Positions 1-13,423 are shown, counted from the stretch's first letter. The stretch: 64,000 bases of DNA from Dryococelus australis (GCA_029891345.1 CM057000.1:128191338-128255337), one strand, 5' to 3'. The notes: generated by a model not told the origin, from the letters alone. Translations and numbers: made by a program.

Positions 1-206
1 AGCCCACATGTACTAACCACTGCCAAAGTGGTCCACAGACACACTTGCGACAAAATTTCTTTGTAGTTACCTACCAACTTATGCAATTATTATTTTTAGT
101 GTGAAATTCTCCTCTGATTGCATTGAAAGATATTCAGTTTAAATGTCTCAGAACCACGCTGCAGAAACTTGACAAACAAACACTCCTCTAAGAAAAAGCA
201 TTGTCG
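1..206. other. Unannotated left edge
   Basis: No gene, repeat or RNA signal is seen here. It borders the 94 bp tandem repeat. Confidence 0.5.
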
Positions 207-584
207 CTGAAGAAATGAGGTTCCTCTCCTCCTTTTCCATGCTACGGTGAGCATAGTGTAGGACGCTTGCCTTCTACCGATGTGATCCATGTTGGTTTCC
301 CTGAAGAAATGAGGTTCCTCTCCTCCTTTTCCATGCTACGGTGAGCATAGTGTAGGACGCTTGCCTTCTACCGATGTGATCCATGTTGGTTTCCCTGAAG
401 AAATGAGGTTCCTCTCCTCCTTTTCCATGCTACGGTGAGCATAGTGTAGGACGCTTGCCTTCTACCGATGTGATCCATGTTGGTTTCCCTGAAGAAATGA
501 GGTTCCTCTCCTCCTTTTCCATGCTACGGTGAGCATAGTGTAGGACGCTTGCCTTCTACCGATGTGATCCATGTTGGTTTCCCT
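207..584. repeat. Tandem repeat, 94 bp unit x 4
   Basis: Four consecutive units start at 207, 301, 395 and 489, each beginning CTGAAGAAATGAGG. By eye the units are identical or nearly so, which implies very recent expansion or ongoing homogenisation. The unit length is not a multiple of three, so reading frames are not kept between units. Nothing suggests a coding role. Confidence 0.95.
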
Positions 585-606
585 GTGAGGTTAATCACAG
601 ATTTTC

Positions 607-790
607 ACATATAGGAATTGTGCTGATTGATGCTGCTGGCTGGCATGTTTCCTCAAGGTTTTCCCATTTTCCTCACCCGTGCATTTCAATGCTGCTCCAT
701 ATCTACCATATTTCGCCCGCATTGGCTCTCAATACCTTGGTTGTTACAAACCACCAAAACTCTCTCAACTCCTCCCATCTTAAGATGGTG
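607..790 (+). mobile_element. SINE family 1 fragment (body only)
   Basis: The sequence matches the body of the tRNA-headed SINE seen complete at 54131 and 48752: the segment reading GTGCTG..GATGC..GCTGG, then a CCCATTTTCCTCACCC stretch and the tail CTCTCAACTCC. The tRNA-like head with A and B boxes is missing, so this is a 5'-truncated and diverged copy. Pol III transcription is not expected. Confidence 0.7.
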
Positions 791-1264
791 GAGGCCATGG
801 TGGTGTGGCGGCTATAATATTCGAAGCACACTTTTTTTTTGCTCCCCATGTACATCCAATACCCTTTGGAAAGGACTTGTAATTTTTTTTTATTTTTGTT
901 ATTGAATATGGATATTTGCCCACAATTAGATTAACATAAAAATAAATAACAGGTAAATAATATAATTTACACACTTATTAATTCTAGCAGCTCTACAAAG
1001 ATGTCAAGACTACATTTGATTACAGTACAAGTTGTTACAATTTATGTACAGATAGATATTAAAGTATAAATATATAAAGTCTATATTAGATTGAAACACA
1101 AGGTATTACATGAAGTCTCCTTATACCAGTCTTGTTCTGCATTATAGAACTTTATCTTTATGTAAGTATTCTGCTACAGAATAGAAGGCCTTATTTAAAA
1201 AGTATAATTTATCAGCTCTTTTTAATTTCTGTAAATTATAAATTTACTTCAAATGACTGGATAG

Positions 1265-1304
1265 GATATTTATTAGTTTTGCCCCAGCAAAACTAATAAA
1301 TATC
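1265..1304. repeat. Perfect 18 bp hairpin in the LINE 3' region
   Basis: GATATTTATTAGTTTTGC at 1265-1282 is followed by the 4-base loop CCCA and its exact reverse complement at 1287-1304. It lies in the 3' part of the LINE. A perfect stem in otherwise decayed sequence suggests a recent local inversion-duplication. Confidence 0.9.
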
Positions 1305-1984
1305 TAATAACTAATAATATAATAAAAAATTTGATGTAAATTTTGAGGTTCTGTAGCAAAATATGTCAAGATGATTAGCTTGTCTGATGTAGTAATGGTT
1401 TATATATATATATGCCTATTTTTAATTTTCCAAATGTTTTCTGTGTACAAAAAAATACTACGGTACATACTTATGCATGGAAGAGTGAGAATTTTGTTAT
1501 TTATAAATAGCGGCATATGATAGGTTCTTTTTCCTTATTACTTATTAATCTCACTATTTTCTTCTGTAATCTAAAACCCTTTTTCCATTTTGTCCATTTA
1601 CTCCAAAATATGATTCCATAATTTATTCTGGACTGAATATATGAGAAATAGTATGCAAGTATTGTATTATTATTACAAATCATTTTTACGGCATGTACCG
1701 CAAAACACATTGAACTCAATTTTTTACAGACACTATCAACATGCTCATTTCATGTTAAATTACTGTCTACAATGAGCCCTAGAAATTTAGTAGCCTACTA
1801 TTTACTGTCTGTAACCCGTCTTCTTCTATTGTTGTGCATCTTTCATCCTGCATTGTATGTTTATTTCTTTGCATGAACTTCATGAGCACATATTCGTTTA
1901 CATTTAATAGGTATTAATTTATTATACTGGAACCAACCATACATCTCAGTCACTGTTTGTTTTATATTTTCTTCAAGTACAGCG

Positions 1985-2653
1985 TTATTTGAAATAGTAA
2001 CAAAAAGGTTTGTCATCCGCAAACATTATAGCTGAGCCATTGGTTATTTGTCCTGGAAAATTATTAATAAATATTAAGAATAAATTTGATCCCAGTATTG
2101 ATCCATGAGGCACTCCTACTCGAGTAGTTCTAATATTGGACGCAACATTTGTAATGTGATTTTTGGCATAGTACCATATGGAGGTGATCTGTTTTCTGTC
2201 TTCAAGATATGATTTAAACATATTATTGGTTACACCTCTAAAGTTTTTTCAATAAAATACTGTGGTCGACACAATCAAAAACTTTTGAAAGATCTGCCCA
2301 GATACTTGTTGAGAATGGTCTTTTTATCAAAAGAAGTAAATATTTTTTCAATAAAACTGTAAATAGCTTGTTTTTTGGATCTACCTTCCATACTGATGCA
2401 ATGAAATAACCTTGCTTTTTATTTAGAAGTGTATCAATTTATTTGCTATTAATTTCTCTAAAAATTTTTTTAAGGATTTAAGAAGGGCAATAGGCCTATA
2501 GTTACCCATCAATACCTTGTCACTATTTTTACGTATTGGTACTATTTTTGCATATTTGAGTCTATCAGGAAAAATTCCCTGGGCAAGACATCCATTGAAA
2601 ATGTAAGTCAAAGGCAGTTTTATTAAATAAGAAATTTTTTTTAGCAGATTCAT
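1985..2653 (-). pseudogene. Reverse transcriptase core of the decayed LINE
   Basis: This is the most readable part of the LINE and would copy element RNA into DNA at the target site. Two open segments, 2653-2423 and 2221-1985, carry the NYRPI box, the GVPHGSILG box and the FADD catalytic box. Between them, at about 2330-2230, the aspartate-bearing motif-A region can be read in another register. The DD pair is intact, but the frame is broken by stops, so no working enzyme can be made. Flanking frames on the same strand supply the N- and C-terminal remains. Confidence 0.85.
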
Positions 2654-3275
2654 AGGTACCTCATCTGTTCCACAGTAATTATAACTTTAGAAATTTCTAA
2701 TTACATTTATGATATCTTATGCAGAGATAGGTGTGAAAAACAGCGTGTTAGCATTCCAAGTGTTGGGTCTTTGGGGTATGTGTGCAGGACTAATATTTGT
2801 AGTTCTATGTTCATTTTTCAATTTTAGTGGGAAGTTTGCGAAATACTTATTACAACTATTAGTTATTTCCTTGCTATTTTCGATTTTAATACTATCAACA
2901 TGTCCTTGTCTAGGTTTCAATTCATTGTTAATAATGTTCCACATTGCTTTTGTTTTATTTGAGAAGGAGGTTCATTTTTTCCCACATTGTATTTCTGCTT
3001 TGCTACTCCGAGTAACTTGTTACATAATTTTTCGTATTGCTTACAGTATAATTTTTTTGTTTTTCCCCTGGGTTCTTAGCATTTTATGTATTGTTTTTAA
3101 CCTCTGTCCTGAGACTGTCAGATCTTCACTAATCCATTTTATTTTCGAGCTACTGCTACATTTTACAGATTTGAGTGGAAAGGCATGATTAAAATGACAA
3201 ATAAATGTATTAATAAAACTGTTCCAGACAATGTTTGGTTCAGTTAATGTATAAACATCATCCCATTTTTTCATT

Positions 3276-5041
3276 TACTAGTAGACTTTCAAAAAAAATT
3301 AAAATTTCATCTAAATATCCATGATTCATCATCAATATTAAAATAAACCTATGTCCAAATAGTTGCCCTCAAAATTAGAATTTCAAAAAACCTTAAAAGG
3401 GTGAAATAGAGTTTAAAGAAAATCATGCAATGTTTTTCTATTTTGCAAATGGTGTAGTTATAGGAAAAGATTGGCTTTATCTAAGTTTTCTCTATTTTGA
3501 CTACCTTTGGAAACAATAAAATGTGTAAACATGTAATTTGCTGTCATGATTACAGTCTACCGTTAAATACATAACCATCTAAACACACAAGTAAACTTTA
3601 TTTATTTACCTTAACATCTTGTCAACAGCAGGTTCATTAGAGAATGGTTTGAAAAGTTCAGGAAGGGAGCGTAAGATGAGCTTAGTTGGGTATTGGATAG
3701 GTGAGAGAGCTCGCCACCGGGCGGCAGTCGAATTGAGAATGTATGTATGTATGTATTATTATCACTCACAATATAAACCAAGAATACAAGGAAGTAATTG
3801 GTCAAATTGTCTTTATTGAGACACCACAGAAATTTCGTGGAGTGAGTTCAAGAAATCATGGAAATTGCAAATCATGAAGGCTACATTCAGTAGCTATTAT
3901 GAGAACTGATTTGGTTGTAGGCCTATATTCTGGTATTGATAAACAGCTGATTTCTTGTTTATCACTGCAACTCTGCTGACTTGGGGAGCCTTGTATTTGT
4001 TTACGAGATGATTTGCCATTACTAACAAATTAATTCCATTTAACTCCTACACTGAAATAGCAAATCGGCATTTAGAAAAAAAATACGTATCTGCAGTTGT
4101 ATAAAAGTGCCTGTATTTACCTCTAACGAGTCCGCAACTTTCAGGTTGGAGCTTAAATTTACGGCACGTTAGTAATCGCAACCGCACTTGCAAAAATTAA
4201 ACACATTGCAACGGTTAATTTACAAACTTACACAGATAACATATCCCTATACACACAATATATGTGCGATATCTTTCACGAATGTATCCACGGTATATAC
4301 GAATACACTATAAACAGTGGACTCGCATGGCCCGGCTCGTACGCATTTTCATACATTAATATTAGTTTTCGTTGGTTGCCGAATACGTCAAAAATAGATT
4401 ATAGTTTTAAGTCGTGTTTACATGCCAAATTCACATTTCACAAAAGCAAGAATAACACAAATTTAGAGAAAATTCAGAACAATTAGTGAGTTCATATAGC
4501 ACTCGCAAGGCTGTTCAATTTCTATTTAAACAAAAGTTGCCTCTCTCCCGCATGGCTGCTTCACTTGTAACGCACTCGCAGACGACTTCAATAGCGTACT
4601 ATAATCGATTTCAGTATGGTTGAAGTGTTATCATAACTTTTAAAAACTCGTATAGTCAGAAAATTATTTCCTGGAATATTTCCAAGGCAAATATACAGGG
4701 AATGGGAAGCAAATCGACCAAAACACCGTATGCAACACTTTCATTTAAATGTAAATAATTCATAACTTTATATATTTAATGCCGAAATTTATATCTAGTT
4801 ATCTATAACAAACACACTCATGCTTTGTGTACAGAATCGTTTAGGACAAAAATGGTTTTATGTCAATTTATGTCGATTTTAATACTCATCAAAATACACG
4901 CGAAAGATAAGCAAATACAATGTTTTGGGCTACTGTTGATTACGTGAACTTTTTTTTATCTGAAAACCATCATCTAACTCCACACTATAAACTGGCTTCA
5001 CTTATTATACGGCACGGTATAGGACATAGTCACCCTCTGCA
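3276..5041. other. Non-coding stretch with a small ATGT microsatellite
   Basis: AT-rich sequence with scattered stops in all frames. A short (GTAT)n tract lies at about 3740-3755, next to a GC-richer patch (3680-3735). I recognise no gene. Confidence 0.5.
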
Positions 5042-5365
5042 TAATCGTGATAAATTGGTATCGCTAATGATTACAAAGGGAAAATTATTCTTTTTGAGAG
5101 TTAGATACAGTAATTTAAAATTTATTTTTCTTTTAAGCTGCGTATCTACCACTGAAGGGAAACCTTGCAATACAATTTCGTTTTGCAATTTTGTGCATTC
5201 TGTGTGTTTCGCTGCATTACGAACACTAGAAATCATTTCTAATCCAAAATTGCTGGTCTTATGACTGAATCGGTCGCGCTTACCATGATCTATCTTGTAT
5301 TTCATTGGATGTTGGCCATCGTGTCGTGCGCATTGGGGCATTGTGATTCCGGCATTAGTCATTTT
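5042..5365. repeat. Dispersed repeat, copy 1 (matches 40013-40330)
   Basis: About 320 bp aligns by eye with 40013-40330 in the same orientation. Shared landmarks include TTGGTATCGCTAATGA, CTTTTAAGCTGCGTAT, AGAAATCATTTCTAATCCAA and GTGATTCCGGC. Copy 1 is much more AT-rich than copy 2, which suggests decay by C-to-T change, though the differences include insertions and deletions. A 165-codon minus-strand frame (5527-5030) overlaps this copy, but the matching frame in copy 2 is broken by stops, so I treat the frame as chance. Family unknown. Confidence 0.75.
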
Positions 5366-7341
5366 GAACAGTGATTGTCTTAACAATGTTTTAAATGTAT
5401 GTATGTAATAAGAATGTCGTTTTTCCACTATTTTTTTTCTTTGATAATTCGTTATTTCGATTCCATTACTTATATGTAGTAAATTTATTTCTTTTGGGTG
5501 ACTCTTTACAATGTAAATAATAAACATTCGGACTTTATTATCCTAAATGATGGGTTGTACGATTGTAAAATGGCTGCCATTTTTCTTTAGATTTGCTTAA
5601 ATTTATTGAAATATGGTGAAATTTAACAGATTTCAGCTTCAATAGCAGTCATTTCAAGCTGGATAGTGCTTTTTCAGTAATTATACATTGAAAAAATAGT
5701 ATTTGTGAATCAAATACGTTCAAATATACACATTTTATGGTATGTAATGTATTTAAAAAAATTTCGGATTGGGAAGCTTTTTTATTGAAACTTTGGTAAT
5801 AAATAAATTTTACAGTCATAGAGAAGTCTACATGTAAAAATACGTATTTTTCTCTGCTTTACACACATATTTAAAAAAGATTGAAAGTTTGAATATGTAT
5901 GCACTTGTCATGTCTTCCATCGTAATAGTCGAAAATTAGGTAGATGGAATGATAGATGTTTGAAAACTGTGTTCTTGAATACTTAAATGATATAAAAAGT
6001 CATAATATGAACTATAATTTATTAAGTGAAAATATCTCTTGTATTTGTGTTGGTATAAAAGTTATCATGGATCATTTTACATGTAAATTTATTTTATGTG
6101 TGCTGGAAACTGGATAATATTTACAGGATTAAAAAATAAAGTTTTTGTTGGAATGTTAAATCTGAGGATTATCCTGTGGGGATTACAATACCAGGTAATA
6201 TTTAGGTCCAGTGATATAAATTTCATCGGTGGGACTTGTGACATTTTATTCGCTGGGAATACACCAGGCTCTTGCATTGGAGAAAAACTTATCGCCATGC
6301 TTCAGTATCCAAGCGAAAGTAAATGTTTGAGGGGCAGAGGGGAGAGAGAGTGGCAGTCAGATAGTCAAGGTTAGTTCAAATTCGTGGGTAGAGGGAGGGG
6401 GTTTTGCAAAAAGGTTGACACTTCGGGGGTATTGGCATGGAAGGTTGAGGGGGATGGGCGTGGTCTTGGATAGAAACTCTCATTTCGGACAAAGTCATCT
6501 TCTGGACAAGTGGGTGCAGGGATCGGGGACTGCAACCAGGAGTGATGCGAAGAATTATCGCGGGTTGGCGCCATGTTAGTTCTTCGTAAACATTTGTCCA
6601 TGATAGATGCACTATTGATCACTCCTCTGAACCAGCTCTTCTGACAACACGAGACGTGGTGGCCAGCGGACTTCAACTCTTGTTAAGCGATACTATATAC
6701 ATGTTTTAATATAAAAAAATTATGTAAGTCTCAATTTATCGGAAAAAAAATATTATTGTGTGTTGAACCTATATAGTGTGTGTATCGTCTCAAGTACGTT
6801 TCTGAGATCCATATACGAAACTTTATAACATTTTCAACTATCATTTCATTAACTAGTGTGGTGAATTTCACAGACTTAACGAACATTTGTAGCAAGTCTG
6901 TTATTTTAAAACTTTTCTTCGAGCAAGTTTATGAATTAAAAATAATATACACCACGTTTCTATAAAGTGTTGCACGATGACGCTATGCGGGATTAAGTCC
7001 TGCCTCACACCATCCGAGTATCCTTATGCTTCGATGTAAATTTGTGTTAAAAGTGAATTATTCTGAAAATAATGAAATTTTATTTTCCCAGGGAAGCGAA
7101 ACTTGCATTAAAATCTGGGAAAGTTTTTTTTTTTAATTATTGTTTCGTTGTCTGTTGTAGAACTTAGTGTAATCAAGCTGTTAATAGTAACTTGGTAGGG
7201 TAATAGGTTCTGTAATTTATTTAGTCATTCGTATTCAGAGTTTTTTGTCATAAATTTCGACTCAGTTACCTATCGCCGCACTCCATGTATATAGTCAGTT
7301 TCTCGACATAAGCTCAATTAATTCATACATCAGACTCCACA
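5366..7341. other. Unassigned stretch with a GC-richer island at 6170-6680
   Basis: Mostly AT-rich with no recognisable gene. Between about 6170 and 6680 base composition rises and open frames of 69-101 codons exist on both strands (for example minus 6676-6371, plus 6096-6374). None shows a domain I know, and they overlap each other. A host exon or an old transposon piece are both possible. Confidence 0.35.
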
Positions 7342-8010
7342 TCGAACGGATATGTTTTGGGATACCTGCTTGTGCGATATCATTTAGTTAAAAAAACATG
7401 ATAGCTGGGTTCTGTAATTCATTTAGTGATTGTTATGTACTTGTGTTTGTTAGCCATTTAATTTATTTGGAAACATTCGTTTCGTATTTTCGTTCATTTC
7501 CGAGTTTTTGTCTCAGTCTATAATCAAACATAGGCCGACACACACACACACACACACACGCAGGTACTGTTTGCTCTCTATATCTCGTTCAGTCTATTAG
7601 TCGACATAAGTGGTATATCCCAGTCAGTGCTACAGTGAACTCCCGAGCGAATAGACGTATATTAAAATCACTTATTGTAAATTTTTTTTTTAAATGCATG
7701 TTAGTAAATTAATTTCTTTTTTAATAATCGTCATTTAACATATGGATGCTGTTTCAGAAGTACATCTACGAGTGTTAACTACGGGATTCCCTAAGCTTTT
7801 ATTGCGATAGGTCGCCTGCCAAGCGGCGCTCGAAACAGCTTATAGGATTCCACGCGTCATACACTGCAATCAATGCTTCACTGAGCTCGCAACTGGACAG
7901 ACGTGTTTTGGGAGACCTGCTTGTGCGATTTAATTTATTTTAAAACAGGAGAGCTGGGTTCCATAATTCCTTTAGTGATAGTCATGTACTTGTGTTCGTT
8001 AGCCATATAT
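7342..8010. repeat. Ancient imperfect direct duplication, spacing about 551 bp
   Basis: Segment 7342-7462 (landmarks GTTTTGGGATACCTGCTTGTGCG, then GAGCTGGGTTC-like, then TTAGCCAT) is repeated at 7893-8010 with the same order of landmarks. The copies are clearly diverged. A (CA)n microsatellite lies between them at about 7538-7559. No coding potential is evident. Confidence 0.7.
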
Positions 8011-10624
8011 ATATAGATATGGACATTTTTGCTTCGTTAATTAATTACATACTGGAGACTCACGTAACTGTGATCGTTCAGTGAGTTAGTACTTGTCGAC
8101 ACCTGGTTATTCACGTAGTTGTGTTCGTTCGAAATTTGTATTTTCATTAATTTCTTTCATGTGTTAACTATATATTATTTTCTCTTTCTGTTTAATTACT
8201 ATTACTAAAAATCGCCTTATATCCCACGACTATCTACAAGCAATATCACTACCAACCCAAAAAATTACACTTATGCCACTCTTGCACAAAGCTCACCACT
8301 CACACACATATATATGTATAGTGAGCAACTCTGGTACATCCTCACTCTTGGAGTTTTGGCACTTGACTGATTGGATAAAGAATACATCCCATCGGATTAA
8401 AAATATCGGATTAAAATCGGATTAAATATTAACCCTTTCAATAAATTTGATTAACCCTTTCAATCGATTTGATATCAAAGGGTTAATCCGATTAATCAGA
8501 AGTGGGGTAGAATCGGCCCGCTCCTACTACTCAAATATCGCCTTTAAAGACGTGTAATGATATTTGGTGTTAAGTAAAACCACGATTAATTAAGAAAAAC
8601 TGTGTAATCTGGTGGAGAAAACCAAAGAACTTAGGCCCTAGAGGAAATCCACCGTACTTTGACAATGGCCACTGCAAGGGAAAATTCGGACATTGATCTG
8701 CCGATATAAATGCATAACCAAAATTGCGTGGGCCTCTCATTCTGATTCTAAATGCTATCCGGCCAACCAAATTCCCCAAATACCCAGGCAAACAACCAGA
8801 CAAACCAATCGGATGAGAAAATATCCTCAAAACATACCTCAAAAAATCATAATTCAAAAGTCATGCGTAATACCGATACCTCAAGAAATGTCTGATATCC
8901 ATAGCTAAATTAAGAAAAAATAAATGAATAACTTACGTCAAACACTTCAAAAACATGCCTTAAAATTTATATCTCAAAAATATTCCTCAACGCATACCTC
9001 AAAAATATACATCATAAAATTAAACATCAAAGAATATGCCACAAAAACCATGCCTAAACAAAAAACATAAAAATCAGACCCCAGTATCTGGCAACGTAAA
9101 CAGACCACAAACAGCTATCAAATATAAAACAGACATTGAACAGAACCCAGACGACTTTGAATCTTAGCAAGACATAATACTACAGAGTGAATTGTGTTTG
9201 CACACATGTGATAGACACCAGTAGCATATTTCTCCTTTAGCCATTTAGATGCAACATTGACTTAGAAGTGCTGGCTCGCCTTCTAATTAATATTAATTGG
9301 GCATACGAGGGCTTACAACAGACTGGGAGGAATATGGAGCTGAGGCCACCGACTTACTTAACATCTCGTCCACAATGTCGATAGTACGGCAATGTTTCGG
9401 CTATATTGTACGCCGACTTAAGAAGACAGATTGAAAAGCATATTTCATGTAAGTACTTGAAATATGCGAAATTCTCATGTATGAAATGCATGTAAAATAA
9501 ATTTAAATTTACAAAAAATATCTGTTATATTTCCTATGTAATTCCTTTTTGCTTTTCCGGTAATCCTCCGTGCCATGGCGCATGCACCTGATAACAATCC
9601 GTCAACGTTATCCGAATACTGGGGAAAAATAACCAGAATTTTCTTAGTCCAAAAAAGAAATAATATTTTTATAGTTTTGGGTCGCGAAATCAGGTCCCTA
9701 AACTATAACTCGCCTGTGAAATTTGCTTACATCTACAGATCAGGTGTGTATAAGCACATAAACATACAGAAAGTCTTGTACAATCATCGTTAAAAATGAT
9801 CCGAAATTAGTGTGGGTGTCTCCGGAGTGTGAACCCTATGTCTCAATATAACATCTTTATACCTCGTCCAAAATTAGTCTAACAACATTCATTATATGTT
9901 TCGTACGCCATCTAGTTGTATGGGATCTGTTTAAGCGTTTTCCACTAAGTGCAACCTCGAAGCCTTCCGAGCAACTTTGCATAACCTTCAGAAGACCCAA
10001 ATTGCAACATTATTTTCCTTATTAAAATTCGATAAACATATTTCCTCTAACACTTTTTGTACACGTTCAGAAGTTAAATCAGTTTTAATGTCCTGCTTAA
10101 TATAGGACTGGGTCACACTGCTGGAACCCATATACAGTGTACAAAATTTACATTTTGACATTTTCTTCGAAATAAGTGTTTATTAACTCTCTGCAAAGGT
10201 AAGGTTTAAAAAAAACTGCAATTTCGTAATGCAGCAGTAGTCAACATAGAGTTATTACTTAGCATTAGCAGAGTTAAGTTTGATATATATCATTCGTTTA
10301 GACGGGAATAACATATTTCGTGTTCTGTAAACTTGTTTCGTATAGGCCTACATAATCCTTAGGTCATGTATTCACGGCGTAGTGTAATTATGTATTTAAT
10401 ACCTTATAAAACATGCTTAAGTTACACTGTGACCATATTGAAAGGGTATTAATGATATTGGCGTAATTATCGGCTGCCCACAGAAAACGGAAAACATTTA
10501 TCTCTGATTAGGCTGCACTTGTATGCACGTTATGTATCATTCCTCTGTATTCACATTGTTGGAAAAATTGTCCGTAAAATTACGGAAAGTACCGGTTACA
10601 AATTTCCCAGACAACTGCGTTAAA
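8011..10624. other. Non-coding stretch with local low-complexity repeats
   Basis: At 8400-8495 the motif TTAACCCTTTCAAT occurs twice in direct order and once inverted (AAAGGGTTAATC), giving a small stem. At about 8822-9066 the phrase CCTCAAAAA recurs many times in degenerate form. The rest shows no gene or RNA signal. Confidence 0.5.
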
Positions 10625-10806
10625 TTACGGACTCTTCGTTTTTTCAATGACGTTATCTCCGTCCCCCTGCTTTATGCTTGAAAGCTTAGCAGACTAACTT
10701 ATGACCTAACTTAAATTAACCCCCATGCCTTACCCGGGATTCGAACCCAGAGCCTCCCGCACCCCAGATCGGTGGCGCTCCAACAGACTGTGCCACAGGA
10801 GGTCGG
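10625..10806 (-). mobile_element. SINE family 2 (tRNA-headed), minus strand
   Basis: Read on the minus strand this starts with a tRNA-like head: an A-box-like region near 10790 and a perfect B box, GGTTCGAATCC, at about 10739-10749. The body then reads GGTTATAAGTTAGTCTG-like and ends in a CAGGGGGACG segment. The same order occurs on the plus strand at 46737-46912. The two internal Pol III boxes make it a Pol III-transcribed SINE or its remnant. Confidence 0.85.
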
Positions 10807-13423
10807 CGTTTACATAAACCTACAGAAATTTCTAACAGTGTAAAGTTATCATTTCCACTTGTCTGGTAACTTTATACATGCGTTGGTTTCAAGATAATCG
10901 GAAAAATTATTATAAAAATAATAAAAATTTGCACATTCTTACAAATATTTTGTAACTATCTGTGGCCGCTGGGTTAAAGCATCAGATGAATTGTACCTGT
11001 AATACGCGGAAGTGGTAAATTACCGACACTATACTTGTTAGTCTTTAGATTACTGTTTAATGTGTCTGCGATACAGGATATATGACGTTTCTCTCCTATA
11101 TCCGTATGACATAATTGCTTCAGCCCCAGGACACGGGAAACCTCGTACAATACAGGATAATTGGCAACTGTAATTATAATCCATTACAATTACATACAAT
11201 TACACTATAATTTTTTTTTTGTATTTTTACACGATAAATCCTTGTAAACTCAGTTGCCAAGAAAATCATTTGCGAAACTACAAAGAAATTTCTTGTTAAA
11301 TCTGCAAAACATTTATTTGTAATATGACAAATTATAGCCTTGTATTATAACTGTCATTATTGGGAAGTGCGCATAAAATTACTTTTATTCCTTCTCGAAA
11401 ACAAAGGAGGTAAATTATTAACAAAGATAAATTTCAAAAAATTTCCAAAACATCATTTACGAAAGAAAAAATGAAAACTACACCCTGTCAGCACATGGAC
11501 TAGAACCCACATTCGCAATATTAGTCTGCACCTTTAACCACAAGACAAACTTGACTTACGAGTTCTACGCATTTTTAAAATGTATGTATATCTGCAAGTT
11601 CAAACAAAGTAGTATTGAATTTATTCGGTTAATATGAATAGGTACATTTATTTCATTTTAAGAGTTCTTATGTCGAGTTAAGAGATTTGGGCCATTCTTA
11701 ACAACGAGGTATTGAGGGCCGATTTAAGAGTTCTGTGTAGCCACGAAATATTAACAATTAATTAATCATACGGTCACGTTTTATTGAAATTGTCGTTATT
11801 ATGATTATTTGAGTTGTTTACGGTGTTTTGCGTTGTTCAGAAATGCAAAACATTTCTTTTTCCACGCAGCTACATTTAACATAATCCATAGTTTTTGCAC
11901 AAACAGCTATATATTGTTTTACGTTCTTCAGTGTCCGCCATTTTGCTGAAGCTTGTGGAAGCGATCATTATAGTACACACATTTCTTGAGGCATTTTACA
12001 TACACGGGCCTTGTAGTTATACAAACGAGTAGCTTTACAAGAAAAATGTTTCTACTGTTATAATAATTTGTAAAATTGCAAGGAATTTCTCAATAAAAAT
12101 TACAATATTTTTTACACCATACACCGCAATGCCCACCATATCGATCACACCGATATACTGATATTTCCGACGATATCGACCATTCCAAATAAATCTGGCC
12201 ATACCGACCATAACGACATACGTGCTATACTGACATACCAACCATAGTGAAGTACTGACATACCTCAAACGTAACTCGATACATACTTCAGAGAGATCTC
12301 CAATGTAGATCGGTTAACTCTTAAAGACCTCAGACAGACATTATACTTCAATCATTTCCCTCTTAGTGAAGGCCACTTGCTCATAGAACGTGTACTAGAA
12401 ACCAACTTCCTAGGAGATACCCTAGAGATTTTAAAACAAATATTATAAAAAATAAAATAAATGTTTTCACCTAATAATATTACACAAATACAAAAATTAA
12501 GACGTCATCTGCATACCTTCAATAAAATCAGTTTTCAATTTCAGCGATTCTTGCAATGTGTGAGCAATAGCTAATTATCCAATTGTGTGCAGTAATTTTC
12601 CTTAATGGGGGCGAGTCCCTGCCATCTTGGTTTTGTCCATTTTTCGTTATAACTTATATTTAAGTTGGTTTAACGAAATTCATCGTACCACACATCATGC
12701 TTCTCAAACTTTATTAATTTTTACCTAGTAAGAGCTGGGAAGAAGTAGACGATTTTTCCTTGCTGGCGACTATAGCAGATAAACTAGCTGATGTAGTCAA
12801 GTAACGTCGACTTCAGAAAATGTATAAAGGATTGTTCTGGGTTCTGTAAAATTCAATACAAATCTATAATCTAGGTTTTTGCGAAAATTACAAACATTCA
12901 AGATGCCAGGGGCCGATCCCCTTAAGTACATCGCCGATTAGAGAAAATTCGTTAATGGCAAAGCTATTCACAGAAATTTTTAAAGGGGCGAAATGTCTGT
13001 CAGTAAACTTCGCTTTGGTGTTCAGAAAATGTGTAGCTGGTGTTCTTGCCATCTTAGATCATCGTCAGGCAACGTATCGCGTTAACCTTATCAAAGAGCT
13101 GCGTGAGAACATCGTTAAAATTACACTGTAAAATTGTTTCCGGTTAAACTTCTTAGACTGTAACGGAAGTTTTTAACCTATATACAATATGGAAATAACA
13201 CCACACATCAAGATGCAAATATAAGAATGAATAGCGTCGTTACTATAGAAATTTGGGAACTTCCCTACGTGCACACAAGTAGCACACAGGGCTTTCAAAA
13301 GTGCTCATTTAATCGTGAACACCCTATAATTATGCATGAATCCGCGTTACCGCGCACTTTAAGCCAATTGCATTGACCGTAGTCCACTAGTGTTCTTTGA
13401 ACATTATAACCAGTGTTTAGCAG
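10807..13423. other. Non-coding stretch; degenerate repeats at 12120-12270
   Basis: No gene recognised. At 12120-12270 the phrases ACCGATAT, CGACCAT and ACTGACATACC recur in a degenerate, roughly tandem manner. A minus-strand tRNA-like piece at 11481-11552 is listed separately. Confidence 0.5.
11481..11552 (-). mobile_element. tRNA-like SINE head fragment
   Basis: On the minus strand the sequence TTGTGGTTAAAGGTGCAGAC resembles a tRNA 5' end with an A box. About 25 bases later GGTTCTAGTCC is a near-consensus B box (one base off). No acceptor stem or anticodon arm can be folded convincingly, so a real tRNA gene is unlikely. It could be a third SINE family or an old tRNA pseudogene. Confidence 0.5.

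Larger units (their letters stand above)
882..3275 (-). mobile_element. Non-LTR retrotransposon (Jockey/CR1-like), 5'-truncated and decayed
   Basis: On the minus strand, pieces of one reverse transcriptase appear in the right order: a linker region (about 3275-3041), an NYRPIALL motif (about 2490), a DLSKVFDCVDHS motif-A-like segment with its aspartate (about 2290), GVPHGSILG and FADD with the catalytic DD pair (about 2115-2010), and the C-terminal SRINYGIIFW and LQKKIVRLI segments (1719-1500). A typical FYSVAEYL-like tail follows near 1180 and an A-rich 3' end near 880. Stops and frameshifts separate these pieces. No endonuclease domain is visible above 3275, so the copy is 5'-truncated, as is usual for LINEs. 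Family assignment to Jockey/CR1 is by motif style and is tentative. Confidence 0.85.

Noticed and set aside
5030-5527. 165-codon minus-strand frame as a gene
   Set aside because: It lies over a dispersed repeat whose second copy (40013-40330) has stops in the matching frame. No domain is recognisable.
6371-6676. Minus-strand 101-codon frame as an exon
   Set aside because: Another frame of similar length overlaps it and no domain or clear splice context was seen. Left as an unassigned GC-richer patch.
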